26,290 nt of DNA from Apostichopus parvimensis. Lineage: Eukaryota; Echinodermata; Holothuroidea; Aspidochirotida; Stichopodidae. Below are positions 1-11,500 of the stretch, one piece after another; position 1 is the first letter of the stretch; each line of letters starts with the position of its first letter. The translations under genes were made by a program, and so were the position numbers. The stretch spans positions 20,375-46,664 of the forward strand of contig KN883644.1 of the NCBI GenBank assembly GCA_000934455.1, in the 5' to 3' direction. The notes under the pieces are model-generated. The model saw only the letters and a list, made by a program, of their open reading frames with translations, had not been told where the DNA came from and ran no database searches.

Positions 1-14
1 CCCCCCCCCCCCCC
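1..14. repeat. C14 tract at the window edge
   Basis: A run of 14 C that may continue to the left of the window. Confidence 0.9.
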
Positions 15-659
15 AATGTTGCCAGACATCACAGGGCAAGATAAAGTAGTGCTGGAAAGTGAGAGAAGCCGAAATGATTGTGAGTAGAAAGGCTTGAAAG
101 AAGGTCAAGTTTATTAAGTCTTAGGCTACTTGGCTCCGATATTGGAAGGACATGCCAGCTAACTTTCATGTCGCCCTATAGATAGCAATTGGTTGTCAGA
201 TTGTTAAAGATCCCAGTGTTACAGGATAGGAAATTCAATTTGATACATTTCCAAGGCCGTAATACTCTTAATGCTAGGTGCTGGTTTGATGGAGTCAATC
301 ATTTCTTATCTGGAATCATTATTATCTGTCTTTGCTTACTTTTACACTGTAACTGACTGGTGTCTGTTACTTGTCTGCCTGCCTGTCTCATATATCTGTC
401 TGTCAACAGTTTACAAAATAATTCTGATGGAAATATTGCATGAATTCTGTGTAACTTTAACGCACACGTTCTTTGGGATGAAGCCGAACCAATAAGGTTT
501 TGTGTACAAATGTTAGGATAAAGTTCACATAGTTCCTCTGAGGTCATTGGTTGTAATAATTGACATAGAACATTGTTTCCCTCTCTGGAGACATGCGTGG
601 ATGGGTCACCAATGTTAGTCATTATTAGTGTTCAGGCGTGTCTCTAGTTCAGGACTTCA

Positions 660-678
660 AGGTCAAAGGTCAAGGTCA
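660..678 (+). promoter_or_regulatory. AGGTCA triplet (DR1 plus DR0), candidate nuclear-receptor site
   Basis: Three perfect AGGTCA half-sites run in the same direction at 660, 667 and 673, with spacers of one and zero bases. The first two form an ideal DR1 (HNF4/RXR/COUP-TF type). The last is preceded by TCA, giving TCAAGGTCA, the extended half-site of ERR/NR5A receptors. No gene was recognised next to it. Confidence 0.4.
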
Positions 679-1401
679 TCATTCTTGGCCATTGTTTATA
701 TGTAAACTTGTAAAATAACTGTCCTGTTCGACAGGAATGTGCGGATGCAAATTTGTCCAGTTATTGGTCATATTGAGAGAATTACATTAAAGGACGAGGA
801 GTTTCCACCTCGGGCCAGGCAGGTATCATGAGAATCCTCAAGCTTGGATAAAGTTAAAGAGTGTGGTTAGCAAAAGTCTCTATTTTACCAAAAAAAAACT
901 AGATTGTTCAGTACGATACAAGGTATTCATTGCACTGGTTATTTCAGTTAGTGGGTAGGAAGCAGAACATACCTAGTAATTTTAGAAATGCAACATTACT
1001 GGCCGGCTCAAGACAAATGTTGCTTTTAATGAGATATTGCTGGTCATAGGGCTTAGAGGCAATCGTCCAAGGGGCCTCGGGCTGGGCTTTGCAATCTTTC
1101 TTTTTCAGCCAAAGCACTGTATTATGTAAAAGCACACTTTGGAGTTGAAATATGATAATAATTTCTACTCGAGTCCTGTAATATTGTAGGATATTGGCTT
1201 GACCATCGAGTTTACTTTCAGTTAACGAAATAAGTAGAGAAACATTTTGTTTACTTCATGTGTTTCATAGTAATGTGAAACTGAAAAGTTGGAGCTCTCA
1301 TTAATCTTTAATTAAAAATAGAAAAAAAAGAACTAGGAGTGTGTCCTTGTTTGGTAAGTTGCGACCTACCTCGGAGAAATATTTCATAACAAAGGCTTGC
1401 C

Positions 1402-1424
1402 AAAAAAAAAAAAAAAAAAAAAAA
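1402..1424. repeat. A23 homopolymer
   Basis: A run of 23 A on the plus strand. There is no clear target-site duplication or retro-element body to its left, so I do not call it a retroposon tail. Confidence 0.95.
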
Positions 1425-1718
1425 GGGTTTAATGTTGATCTGTCGGCAGCTGGTGAAAGGTCTGTATTTTATCTAAGCCCAAGGAAGGGTGTCAGGCAAA
1501 TCATTACAGCAAAAGTAACAAACTTGGTGTGAACATGATCCTATTTCATAATCTTATTTAGAATGTGCACCCTATTAATTCACATATTATTACTACATAA
1601 GCCAGAACTGATCTCTTCAACCCTTTTAATTACTCACTAATTAACATTCCTTTACAGTATGTCAAAAATTGCAAAATAAAACAGTTTCTCATGCAATGTG
1701 CAAATTTCTTCTGTAAAT

Positions 1719-1735
1719 CCCCCCCCCCCACCCCC
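1719..1735. repeat. C-rich tract (C11 A C5)
   Basis: A homopurine/homopyrimidine tract of the same type as the others in this window. Confidence 0.9.
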
Positions 1736-2547
1736 TCAGAAATGAAAAAAGATTGGAAAGGCACTCCCAAGGGCAGTTTTGAATATTTTTCTGAGATTTA
1801 GTCATCTGGCAACAGTGTTGTAAATCAACCTTGAGTGATTCCAGACTGCAAGCTGACTGTAACTTACCTTCACATCGGTAGCATCGCAGTGCTATGATAT
1901 TCATCCCTCTTTTCGGAGGGGGTAGTAAGTAGGTAACATTGGCATTGAAACATGGCCGTGCTACATACCAGCTATAAAGTTTTTAGTGTCTTAAATCTTC
2001 TTCATCCGTATCGGCTGAAAATTTGAGGACTGCCAAATTCTGTTTATAAAGTTTTCCCGAGTACTCTTCCTGGGGGAGTTGCAATTGTGCAAAATGATTT
2101 CTGGATCTAAGGGTATAATGATTTCACGTCTCGAGGGCAATAACAAGAACCTATTACTGTAGTCCATGTAAAGTTAGATCAAATGGTTTATGGGGCTGTA
2201 TGTGTTACAGTTGAATAGAAGAGACCACTCACGCTATATACTGCAACTGGAACGTCAAATGAAGAGAAAGCTTAACTTTGTGTGGTGCTAAAAACTTAAG
2301 TTGAGAGAAAACATCTTTACTCAGTGTTAAATCACCATTAAAGCTTACAAACACAAATATTGCCACAAAATTAAAAAAAACCTATATATGGTCAATTTAT
2401 CATATTTGACAACATTTTTGTAACTTTCCACCTTATCTCTCCCCTCCTCAACCATAAATATAATTTAATAACAATGGAAAGGTGATTTACAATGTTTAAC
2501 GAATAACATAATGTTTCCTTTCTTTTCCTCCTTCATGAAATTCTCAG

Positions 2548-2748
2548 ATCAAAGCTATGACAACAACTCTCAGGGACAACCTAGACTATTGTAGCCTCTC
2601 TGCCAAAATTCTAAAAGAGGCAGACGGAAGCTCTTTTCGCATCCGACCAACGTTGTTTCAAAATCCGATGGCTGGACAACGAGTCACATCGGTGAATAAA
2701 TGCTGCACTACAACCAAAAGTATTTTGAGCCTAGCCTATTCAACTTGA
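2548..2748 (+). other. Possible spliced exon or 3' exon of an unrecognised gene
   Basis: A long pyrimidine-rich tract (from about 2515) ends in TTCTCAG at 2547, a convincing acceptor. Two frames follow. One is open to TGA 2746-2748 (63 codons from the first ATG). The other gives a short hydrophilic tail QSYDNNSQGQPRLL, ending at TAG 2592-2594. AATAAA occurs just inside (about 2695). No upstream exons were recognised in 1-2547. Confidence 0.2.
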
Positions 2749-3217
2749 GAGGTTTTATGAAATTGCTGCATTTTGACGTGTGGTAACTGTTTTCTACTCG
2801 ATTACAGAAAACTATATTGTTTTTTGTTTTTACATGTAAAAGTTAATAGTTTGATGTCACTATGAATGAAGACGACACACCCTGATTTTTGTGGGTTATC
2901 TCATGTTTTTCCTTAAGTGTTTGGAAAGTAATGTTGGTTTGTTTCATTTTTTATTGATGAGAGACCCTGGGTTTTCTTTAATTATGAGAATGTAACAGAA
3001 TTCCAGAGGTGCATGATAGTAATAGAGTTGATTTAAACATATAGCCTCTGCTTTCCATCATGATGTTTGTTTACTTTGTGTGTAATGTGACATTCTAATT
3101 GCCTGAGGTGTCTAAACTTATCAGTAGGAAACAAAAACATTGTTAACAAGTGTAAGTTAGATTTTATCTGGGGATAGGTCACTTAATGACATACACAGGA
3201 CAGCATCTCTAAATAAT

Positions 3218-3277
3218 ACGGTTAACAGTTATTGTCTCCGGTTTAAATCACCATAACGGTTAACGGTTATTGTCTCC
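3218..3277. repeat. 38-bp period partial tandem duplication
   Basis: ACGGTTAACAGTTATTGTCT at 3218 recurs as ACGGTTAACGGTTATTGTCT at 3256, with one substitution in the 22 aligned bases. Confidence 0.85.
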
Positions 3278-3550
3278 TGCCACACAAATTGAAGTGTTAC
3301 GTAGCATTGCTCTGTACCATCTGCATCTGTCTTGGTGTTTACTCAGTCTTATCGAAGGGAAAATATGCATTAAGGTAGAATGAAAAACATGGTGTAGTTG
3401 GAACGGAAAATATGTACAGTTAATGGTATTGGCATTATATCGTAAGTGTTCACAAAATGCATGAATTGAGAAGAAAAGCCAGAGATTTTCATAATGGTAA
3501 TGTTGTGTATCCTCCCTTGATTTCTCCATGCCCCTACCCATCTCCCCACC

Positions 3551-3953
3551 CATCATAGGTAAAATGTCCCATCTCAGCACCCATTACAGGTAAACCGCAC
3601 CCTCTCCGCACCCATCACAGGTAAACCGCACTATCTCCGCACCCATCACAGGTAAACCGCACCATCTCCTCACCCATCACAGGTATACCGCACCATCTCC
3701 GCACCCATCACAGGTAAACCGCCCCATCCCGCACCCATCACAGATAAACCGCACCCATCAGAGGTAAATCGCCCCATCACCGCACCCATCACATGTAAAC
3801 TGCCCAATCTCCGTACCCATCACAGGTAAACTGCCCCATCACCGCACCCATCAGGTGAACCGCACCATCTCCATACCCATCACAGTTAAACCGTCCCATC
3901 TCCACACCCATCACAGATAAACCGCACCATCTCACACCCATCACAGATAAACC
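3551..3953. repeat. 31-bp minisatellite, about 13 units
   Basis: The consensus unit reads CATCACAGGTAAACCGCACC followed by ATCTCCGCACC. Some 13 copies are visible, with point differences in most copies and shortened units near 3741 and 3853. A partial unit (CCCATCTCCCCACC) precedes it. Each unit carries CAGGTAAAC or a variant of it. The array is far more GC-rich than its surroundings. Confidence 0.95.
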
Positions 3954-5282
3954 TGTCTGTACAATATGGAACTAAGAAAATATTACAGCGTATTATTACC
4001 AGCATATATCATAGATTCATGTGCACAAGATGTAACTGTTACAGGGGAAGTTTTATGGCATTCCGAAAATATAGCTAACTTTCTAATAGGCATATTTGTT
4101 GAGCACTGCTGTGTTACTGCATAGTGGTTGAAATATATCTATATTGACACGATCAGATTATCCTTTTGGCTAAGATCATTTGTAGTATTATGTTCCCCTT
4201 GTAGGGAAACTGATACACACCTGACGATGATCACACGGTCAGTCTAGATGGAAGGGGACTGGAGTTGAGAACGGACCAGTCATTTTGGTTATTCTGGGGT
4301 GACTTCTTAAAAGTGTTTGGTTTTATCGTATTATCTCCATTGTTCATTGCAACGAACGACTGGAATTAGAGCTAATGCCAAACTTCACACAGCAACTACT
4401 GATTCAGCCACATTGTGCAAAACTAGCAATATACCCTTTGCATTGTATCAAAGATAATTCACCTTCGGATAAACAGAAAAGACGAAAAATAGAAGGAAAT
4501 ATGTCAATGGATCTGACCTTATCAAAGAGAAAATCACAACAATTTTACTCCACACACATGTGATCTGAAAAAGAAATCCACCAGGTATAGCCTACCCATA
4601 TACGGAGGCCTAGCCTAACTCTTAGACTAGTTAGAAGTAGTAGTTACTGTACTACTGTTGCTACTAGTATTAATGGGCTAAATCTAGTATAACACTGAAG
4701 CGCCTAATGTTATATAGTAACGGTTAGGCTGCTGTGGTTATCGCACCCTACGTTCGACAAAGGATAACGTTAAGGGTTAGGAAGCAAGTCTGAATATGAG
4801 AATGCATTCGTTTTGGGTAAAAGATATGAAGGTAGCCAAGAACTAGGCCTACAGTACTGTTAATGTTGTAAGGATAGGAATTCTGGGGTTAGGGGCCTAG
4901 GCTAGGCTTTTGTGTACATGTATGTAACTTAGGCATGTCCTTCCTCTTTCTTTAGCTTAAATGGACAGTAGCAACGCCCACCCCCATCATCATGTTTCAG
5001 GCAGTAATCTACTTTGAGAATCTCATTTATCTGGAGGTGCACTATAAAGTATAATAGATCATATTTCAGTCAACCTAATTTACTGTTCCTACTCCTAGGA
5101 GTGCAATTTTTTTTAACAAGCTTCTTAACATCTTCTCAGAACATCATCATAGGTAAATGGTGTATACATTTAATAAGTAAAACTGATCATATCCAGCCCA
5201 GTGGACAACTAATGTCTATGTCTGAATATCAGTTTTCATTTTAAAATTTCATCTTGGTCACTGTTGTTGATGACATAGTTTC

Positions 5283-5346
5283 TTAAGGAGAGAATACAAT
5301 GTGGTTACATGAGCAAAATGAAGTGAAATGTTGCCAGGCTCAGTAT
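5283..5346. repeat. Diverged direct repeat, copy 1
   Basis: This 64-bp segment starts TTAAGGAGAGAAT, contains GAGCAAAATGAAGTGAAATG and ends CAGTAT. It aligns with 5648-5711 at roughly 80% with a small indel. The origin is unknown; it could be part of an old dispersed element. Confidence 0.75.
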
Positions 5347-5647
5347 CATATGCATTGTTCCCTATAGTTTCAAAACAAAGTTTACAAATACACTGATTGT
5401 CTCACTTGTTTATTTTACATATCTTTCAATTCTTACCGTTGTATCCTTGTGTTCTCAAGGTGATATTTAGTTTTATTAACGAGCTTGCTCGTTCAACTTC
5501 TACTATCTTCAATTAATGCTGCATTTCTGCTAGCAGGCATTTGTTCAGTGTATGTATTACTATGATAGCAACAATGCATCATTGTAGTGACCAACACTCA
5601 CATTTATTAACTTTGTTTGCCTCTGAAGTTGATGCTAAACTGAGATT

Positions 5648-5711
5648 TTAAGGAGAAAATTCAACAATGTTGTTTGAGCAAAATGATGTGAAATATTGCC
5701 ATGCACAGTAT
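5648..5711. repeat. Diverged direct repeat, copy 2
   Basis: It matches 5283-5346: TTAAGGAGAAAAT, then GAGCAAAATGATGTGAAATA, ending CAGTAT. The copies are 365 bp apart in the same orientation. Confidence 0.75.
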
Positions 5712-7744
5712 TAATTGGAAATGAAATTGAATTAATCCTCACTAATTGAAATACAATTTTTTGTGTCATTCGTTATATACAATATCAACTTTCCCAAATG
5801 TTTTCCTTAGGCAATTATGAACTCTTGCATTCAGCTTTACTATGATATTCTTTAAAACTGCTGCCATTGAAACACATGATATCATCTGTTAGTAACAAAA
5901 ATTGCTAGTCATGTCCTTTGTAGGACTGTAAAATTACCTTTTGGGGTTGGATGTGGAGATGACAGAGTCGTAGATTATTCACCCACCCACCTCACCCTTC
6001 CTCCAAACTACCTGAGTTTAGGTATTACTAGAATTGGAAGTAATTTTAATTCCAAAACTTTGCTTAAATTCAATTATTTTAAATTTTCTATGACAAAACA
6101 CATAAAAGAAAAGGCAGACTGTAAAATGTCACCATGATGGGTTTTATTCAAGTCTTTGTTTCACTCTCAAGAGTGTAATGTCTATAAAGTTATGAGCTAA
6201 ACATGTAAAATTAAGTGGTTAATTTGAGATGGGACTTGGAGCTTGGAAATGACGGAGGATTATAGGGGGATGTACAGTCGTAAAGTCGGAATAATTTAGT
6301 GTTCTAATTTTGTATAGTAGGTTGGAAGGCTCTATACATTGCCTTACAAAATACTATGGATTGTGTGAACAAAGAAAACTGCTATACATCTTTGCACAGT
6401 TTGTATAGCATTTTGCACAGCATTTTGTGATGCGATGCTGGATCAATTGTTCCCTTTTTCCCTGAACAATTTTAATCCAGATTGCATTATTTTTATTCTT
6501 TATTTCTTCACAGTGTGCATTGGTTACGGATGTTATCAGTAACTTGTAGTGTTAAAGGCATGTTTCATATTTCAGGGAATTAGTTAAACAACTTGTCAGC
6601 TCCTGGACAACCTCCAAAGCTGAGTTTGGTTGCCTGAAAAGTAATTTGTTACTCTTGGACGATGGAATGACCGTTATAAATTTGCCCTGGTTATAACCAG
6701 ATGTTCTCTGCAGGGGGTTGGTAGAGTAGGGGTGGGGACAGGATGAGGTGATTAATTTCAAATTGCACAAGTGTACTTTGTTAGTATTCTTTTAGCTAAA
6801 GTTTTAATAGCTCTCACACCCCACACACCATCCCTTTCTCAATATGGCTACTTAGGTAGTGTGCATTGCCAGGTACATGCAGAACATAGGATCTGCTTTA
6901 TTGAACAAACTAAAGTAATGCCTTAGGTTTTCTGGATTCTTTGCTGTGAGATACTCTTGAATGACGCAAACTTTTTAAGTGATAATTAATACATGTATCG
7001 TTATCTCATCAATGGACTCATTGAATCCTCATATAAATGAGAGTTGAAATATTGACTCAGCAATTTTCTTTCATGTCCCATCTGGGCCACCGTACTATTT
7101 AAAAGCTATTGTGAAGTGTATTGAATACCCAGATCCCCTGTCGAACTAAGAGCATCCCCCACCACCTCCCACACTCCTTAGTTAATAATATTTCAGTTGA
7201 ACCTCTTCAATGTCTAGGAATAACTTTGAGCGTTAGAACCTTCAATAAATACAGAAAGTTGCGGCAATGAATATTGTGCCCTAATTTGGGGATATCATCT
7301 GTGACTGGCTGATGATTATTTGTGTTTCAGACATTTACCTCAATAGTTTTTAAGACTTTACAGCCCTGTAATTTTTAAGTATTTTCATAAGATCTATAAT
7401 CCCCAACCATTGTCTTTACAGTTTCTGTTGAGATTTTGTAGACGTACAGTACCGTATACGAACACAGTTTTCTTCAAATTTTTGGAAATGTTTTGTACAT
7501 TTTGTTCAACTCTGATGACTTACAGTTTAGTTTGTGTGATATCAACAAATTGAATATTCATGTCCATCTTTGAATAAATGAAGAAGAATGAAACAAAATC
7601 ATGAACGATCCATGAAGAATTTTTTCTTAAAGTAATATTACTTGAAGTTTCATTTGTAAATGTATGGTTGTTTGAAACAAAAGTCTTTGTTTCTTGGGCC
7701 ATGAAGGTTAGATTTCACTGATACTAAGTAGAGGAGTATTATAA

Positions 7745-7915
7745 ATTATGGCTTTTAATGATTTCGTCTATTCCAGCATGTGAAGGGCCCTGGGGTTTGC
7801 TAATAGAGTGAGAACAATTACTAAGTATGCAGGTATTATGGCTTTTAATGATGTTCGTCTATTCCTGCATGTGCAGTCGGTTTGCTAATAAAACGAAATC
7901 AATTACCAAGTTTGC
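7745..7915. repeat. 90-bp tandem duplication
   Basis: ATTATGGCTTTTAATGAT starts at 7745 and again at 7835. The copies stay alignable through TTCGTCTATTCC, GCATGTG, GTTTGCTAATA and CAATTAC, with small indels and substitutions, so this is an old two-copy tandem duplication. Confidence 0.85.
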
Positions 7916-7990
7916 TATGAGAATGAAATAGCTGCAGGAGATGAAATTTATGATTTTTGCATATTCTTAGCAAAATAAGAGATAGTTCAT

Positions 7991-8045
7991 AGGCCTGCGG
8001 GTTATAAAGGTCGTGTAAAGGCCTGCGGGTTATAAAGGTCGTGTA
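7991..8045. repeat. Perfect 27-bp tandem duplication
   Basis: The 27-mer beginning AGGCCTGCGGGTTATAAAGG is present without mismatch at 7991-8017 and 8019-8045, one base apart. The lack of divergence means it is recent. It lies only 80 bp from the older 90-bp duplication. Confidence 0.95.
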
Positions 8046-8515
8046 TCTCATGAGAAAGTAATGTCAGAGAAGGTTCAAAAGATTGTTTTTGGAAGCAAAA
8101 GTTGATTGCTTGGCAAACTTGCAGAAAAAGTTATGATTATGAGAAGGTTTAGTTTTTCAAATAAGAATAAATTCAGTATAAATCTCGAGTTAGGGGTAAG
8201 ATGTTGATAATGGGATGTTCAGCTATCAGTGTGGAACAATACGTCTTACATTTCCTACCATCAGAATATTCCTTTAATATTTATGTATGTGTGTGTCTTT
8301 TGTACTTCTGTAACAAAATTCCTAAGACGTGTGCAGGCATCCCTATCATCTCGGCCCCTCCACATGTAGGCTTTATTTGTTTTGCTCCAGTGCTACCGAC
8401 TTTACTTAAAGGTCATCAGTCGAATAGGCCCCCGGTTTAAGCCTTTCAAAACTTGCTTTACCCCTAGCAAAAGTACTTTCAAAGGTACTTTGTCCTTCAA
8501 AACTAGTAATTCCAG

Positions 8516-8649
8516 ACGTTGAGGAGGATTTTATTCGACCGAGATTGAGGCGAAATATGTGGAGAATGACAGAAAAATATATGAAAGTGGAGCGAGAGGT
8601 GATCAAATTGTTACTGTCTAGCATTATTGTTAATGATCAAATCATATAG
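8516..8649 (+). other. Exon-like open stretch of unknown identity
   Basis: After TTCCAG (ending at 8515), a plus-strand frame reads VEEDFIRPRLRRNMWRMTEK and YMKVEREVIKLLLSS, then stops at TAG 8647-8649. The composition is basic and amphipathic, unlike the Phe/Leu/Ile-rich random frames nearby. No family is recognised, no upstream exon was found, and the acceptor lacks a strong pyrimidine tract. Confidence 0.15.
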
Positions 8650-9786
8650 TGGAATGACTCCAGCTATAATCATATCAGAACGACTGAATCCTTTCTGCGT
8701 TTCAATTTTCGTCTAGTTTGTGTTTAACAGATATCTACTTATACATAATACTCCAAAATAATATGATAATTGCTCGAAATGAAGACCTTATCCAAGCCCG
8801 AAGCTTGGAAACTCTTAGTTGGAGCATGGAGCTTTAAACAGCTGTTTATGTTCTGTTAGCTCCATGGTTGAAGGGACACGAACTATTCAAGGAGGCGGCA
8901 CCACCTGCAAGTTTGGGAGTCGCACATTGAATCATCACGTCCTATAATTAAGAATTTTATATGAAAATACAAGAAAATGCCCAATATGGGTTGAAGTTAC
9001 TGTACATGACCCTACAGGCACGTTTATATACTAACATAGTCAATGGCATCATTTTGAAATGATACTTGACTGGCCGAGCTGATCAGCACATGATTGTTCC
9101 TTATAACATATACAAAGAGTAAATGACACAATTAACCTGAAATCAACCCAAAATTAATGTACTTTCAATCACTTCAAGAGATTGTCCTCCGTACTATGTC
9201 GTTTCTTTATATTCCAATTTTCTCTAAAAACCTATTTAAGTATTGATTCCTTTGTAAAGTGTTTTCCTTCACGATTATTTTGATACCGTCAGATTTTCAT
9301 GGACACAGCCGCCTCTTAAATATACAGTTGGCGACATTTATATTCGGACTTGTTTGCCATTGTCTGTGCAATCAAAGACAAAACAGATTAAAATGTGGCT
9401 ATTATAGGAACAGAAGCAGAGGTAAGTTAAAAAAAAAAACGTTTATGTTTCAACCTTCATGAGATGAAATTATTTTTGGCTATTAGCACTGATCTACATA
9501 CGGCTGGAAGAGAAACAGGAATCGTATTAAAAATAGGTACAGGTTATACAAATCAGACCACTTCCGGGTGGAGTTATACCTTTTAAATAAAGCGTTAAGT
9601 GGTTTGTAGCTAACGACGATCCATACGGTAATATCTGAAGGTTAACCAAGAAAGTGCAGTTTGACCCTGTTGGTTTCTTCTATATATATATGAACGCAAT
9701 TTTCTCCGTGAGACACAAAGTCGTTCATAACATTGACGGGCGTATTTACTATCATTATTGGTAGAAGTAGCATTATTTTTTTTCGA

Positions 9787-9801
9787 GGGGGGGGGGGGGG
9801 G
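9787..9801. repeat. G15 tract
   Basis: A run of 15 G following T-rich sequence. Confidence 0.9.
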
Positions 9802-10587
9802 TGTCTCATTTGCAATTCTGTTTCGGTTGTTTGGGTTTTAAGTTGGTCTATTTCTTCAATACGAAATTAACAATGGCGCAAAGATAAATATATAAATTAC
9901 ACTGAGATGCGGAGGAATAAAGACGCACATTTGTTTTTAACTATAGTATGGTCAATGTAAAGGCCATAAAGATAACTTATACAAGTGTACATTAGGCTAA
10001 TCCATGATCAACTTGGAAATGTAAAAAGTGTCTGTCCCTGATCTTGGAACTGAAACGCATATAGACATAACCGTATTATTAAGCTTGAACAACTCTATGC
10101 GAAGGTCTTAAACGGATACTCTGGTATAGCTGAAGTTGATTGCTGAACAAAAATTGCCGGGACGTTTAACATCTCGTGTAAAACCACATCCCTCATACTA
10201 TAGGCACCTTTGTATGACAAAGATGTGACTTCTTTTAAATTTGGTGATAGTTTGTGATTGCATCTGGCAATAACAGAGTGAATGATATCAGGAGCGCAAT
10301 TGAACTGCATTTTCCACCTATGATATCTAATTCATTTAAACACAATGGAAATAATGTTTTTGCCTCTCCCACCACCCCACCCCACCCTCCACTAAAAATA
10401 TAAGAAATATGATGACATTTTAAGTACATAGGACATTGACGGCTACTTATCACAATTTCTGTCATCAGACAACCCCTTTAATACACATCACTGAAGTTCT
10501 TAACCTTAGAGTAAGGAAGACGTAGGCCTATATAGGCTGTGTGATGTTGTGGTAGAGTAACTTGTCTATGAATCTCTGAATAGGCCT

Positions 10588-10604
10588 ATACCATTGTATG
10601 GTAT
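10588..10604. repeat. 7-3-7 perfect inverted repeat
   Basis: ATACCAT and ATGGTAT flank TGT. It sits next to an ATAGGCCTATA palindromic word. It could be a protein-binding site or chance. Confidence 0.4.
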
Positions 10605-11095
10605 TTATAGTAGCCTACTCTACTTACATCTTCAACCGTGCGAAGTTGGCACGAATCCCGTGGAAGTGACATCAGTTAGATATCCCCTCGTGCATTTAGA
10701 TGACAACTTTATGCATACATGCTCGTGCGGACATTATATATAGGGCCTACCTGCATGCGGAACACGTAATAAGGCGTGTTACAGCAATAAGAGATTTTGC
10801 ATCAACTATATTTTCCCATATTTACCAAAGAATTTCTCTCATAGAAATTGAGACGCATACAAGCAGAAGATTCTCCATGAATTAACAAAGGTGACATTTA
10901 TAAGTGCATGAGATAAATGTTCGCATCGTTCTTTAACTTCTTTCAAAAAAAGTCGTATCGCTGGAAGAAACGTCACCTACACGTGCACTAAAATCCCTCA
11001 TGTATACGTGTTTCCTATGAGAATTCTGCGTTGTATTTTCCGTCACCTTCGGTATCTATTACCTTTCTCAGGGACACGTGACACACATTTAACGA

Positions 11096-11103
11096 TGACG
11101 TCA
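11096..11103. promoter_or_regulatory. Perfect CRE palindrome TGACGTCA with nearby E-box
   Basis: TGACGTCA lies 15 bp after CACGTG (11075-11080). Both are full consensus binding palindromes (CREB/ATF and bHLH). Without a nearby gene their use is unknown. Confidence 0.25.
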
Positions 11104-11477
11104 CAGTCTCGATGCAACGGGACTATAGGGTTGAGAGTGGATCAGTTTATGTATAGTTTGGTTATCGTGTCCATGCGGTTCTATCTAGGTTGAGTTTTCC
11201 TGAACAAAGTATACTATTACATCATAAAGTATAAATAGGTTTATGCGGTTTGGAATTAACATCTCGTCCGAATTTGAGTGCTTGCTCTAGCTGTACTCTC
11301 TGACTGTAACATGATACATTTATATCTGTCAGTGTACTTGAAGAAAATCAATACTTCTCATTGCTGTTATATCAAGCTAGAAGTGTTATGTTATATGCTT
11401 ACCGGAACTTTCTTCGGTCCATCGATTATGTGGGCACTCTCGACAGGTGGTAGAGCAGAAACGGCGGACCCGGGAGT

Positions 11478-11500
11478 GGGGAGGGGGGGGGGAGGAGGGA
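11478..11500. repeat. G-rich tract
   Basis: GGGGAGGGGGGGGGGAGGAGGG has several runs of three or more G and could form a quadruplex on the plus strand. Confidence 0.8.

Larger units (their letters stand above)
1..2547. other. No gene recognised
   Basis: I read both strands for exons and saw none I could support. The stop-free stretches are short and match no family. Contents are homopolymers and the AGGTCA triplet at 660. Confidence 0.6.
2749..8200. other. No gene recognised
   Basis: AT-rich intergenic or large-intron sequence containing the minisatellite and short duplications listed separately. No coding segment is supported. Confidence 0.6.

Noticed and set aside
299-622. 107-codon frame on the minus strand
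   Set aside because: No family resemblance, no promoter or splice context, and a chance length.
1402-1424. A23 run as a retroposon tail
   Set aside because: No element body and no flanking target-site duplication could be seen.
3260-3580. 106-codon frame on the minus strand overlapping the minisatellite edge
   Set aside because: Its end runs into the edge of the repeat and the rest has no recognisable content.
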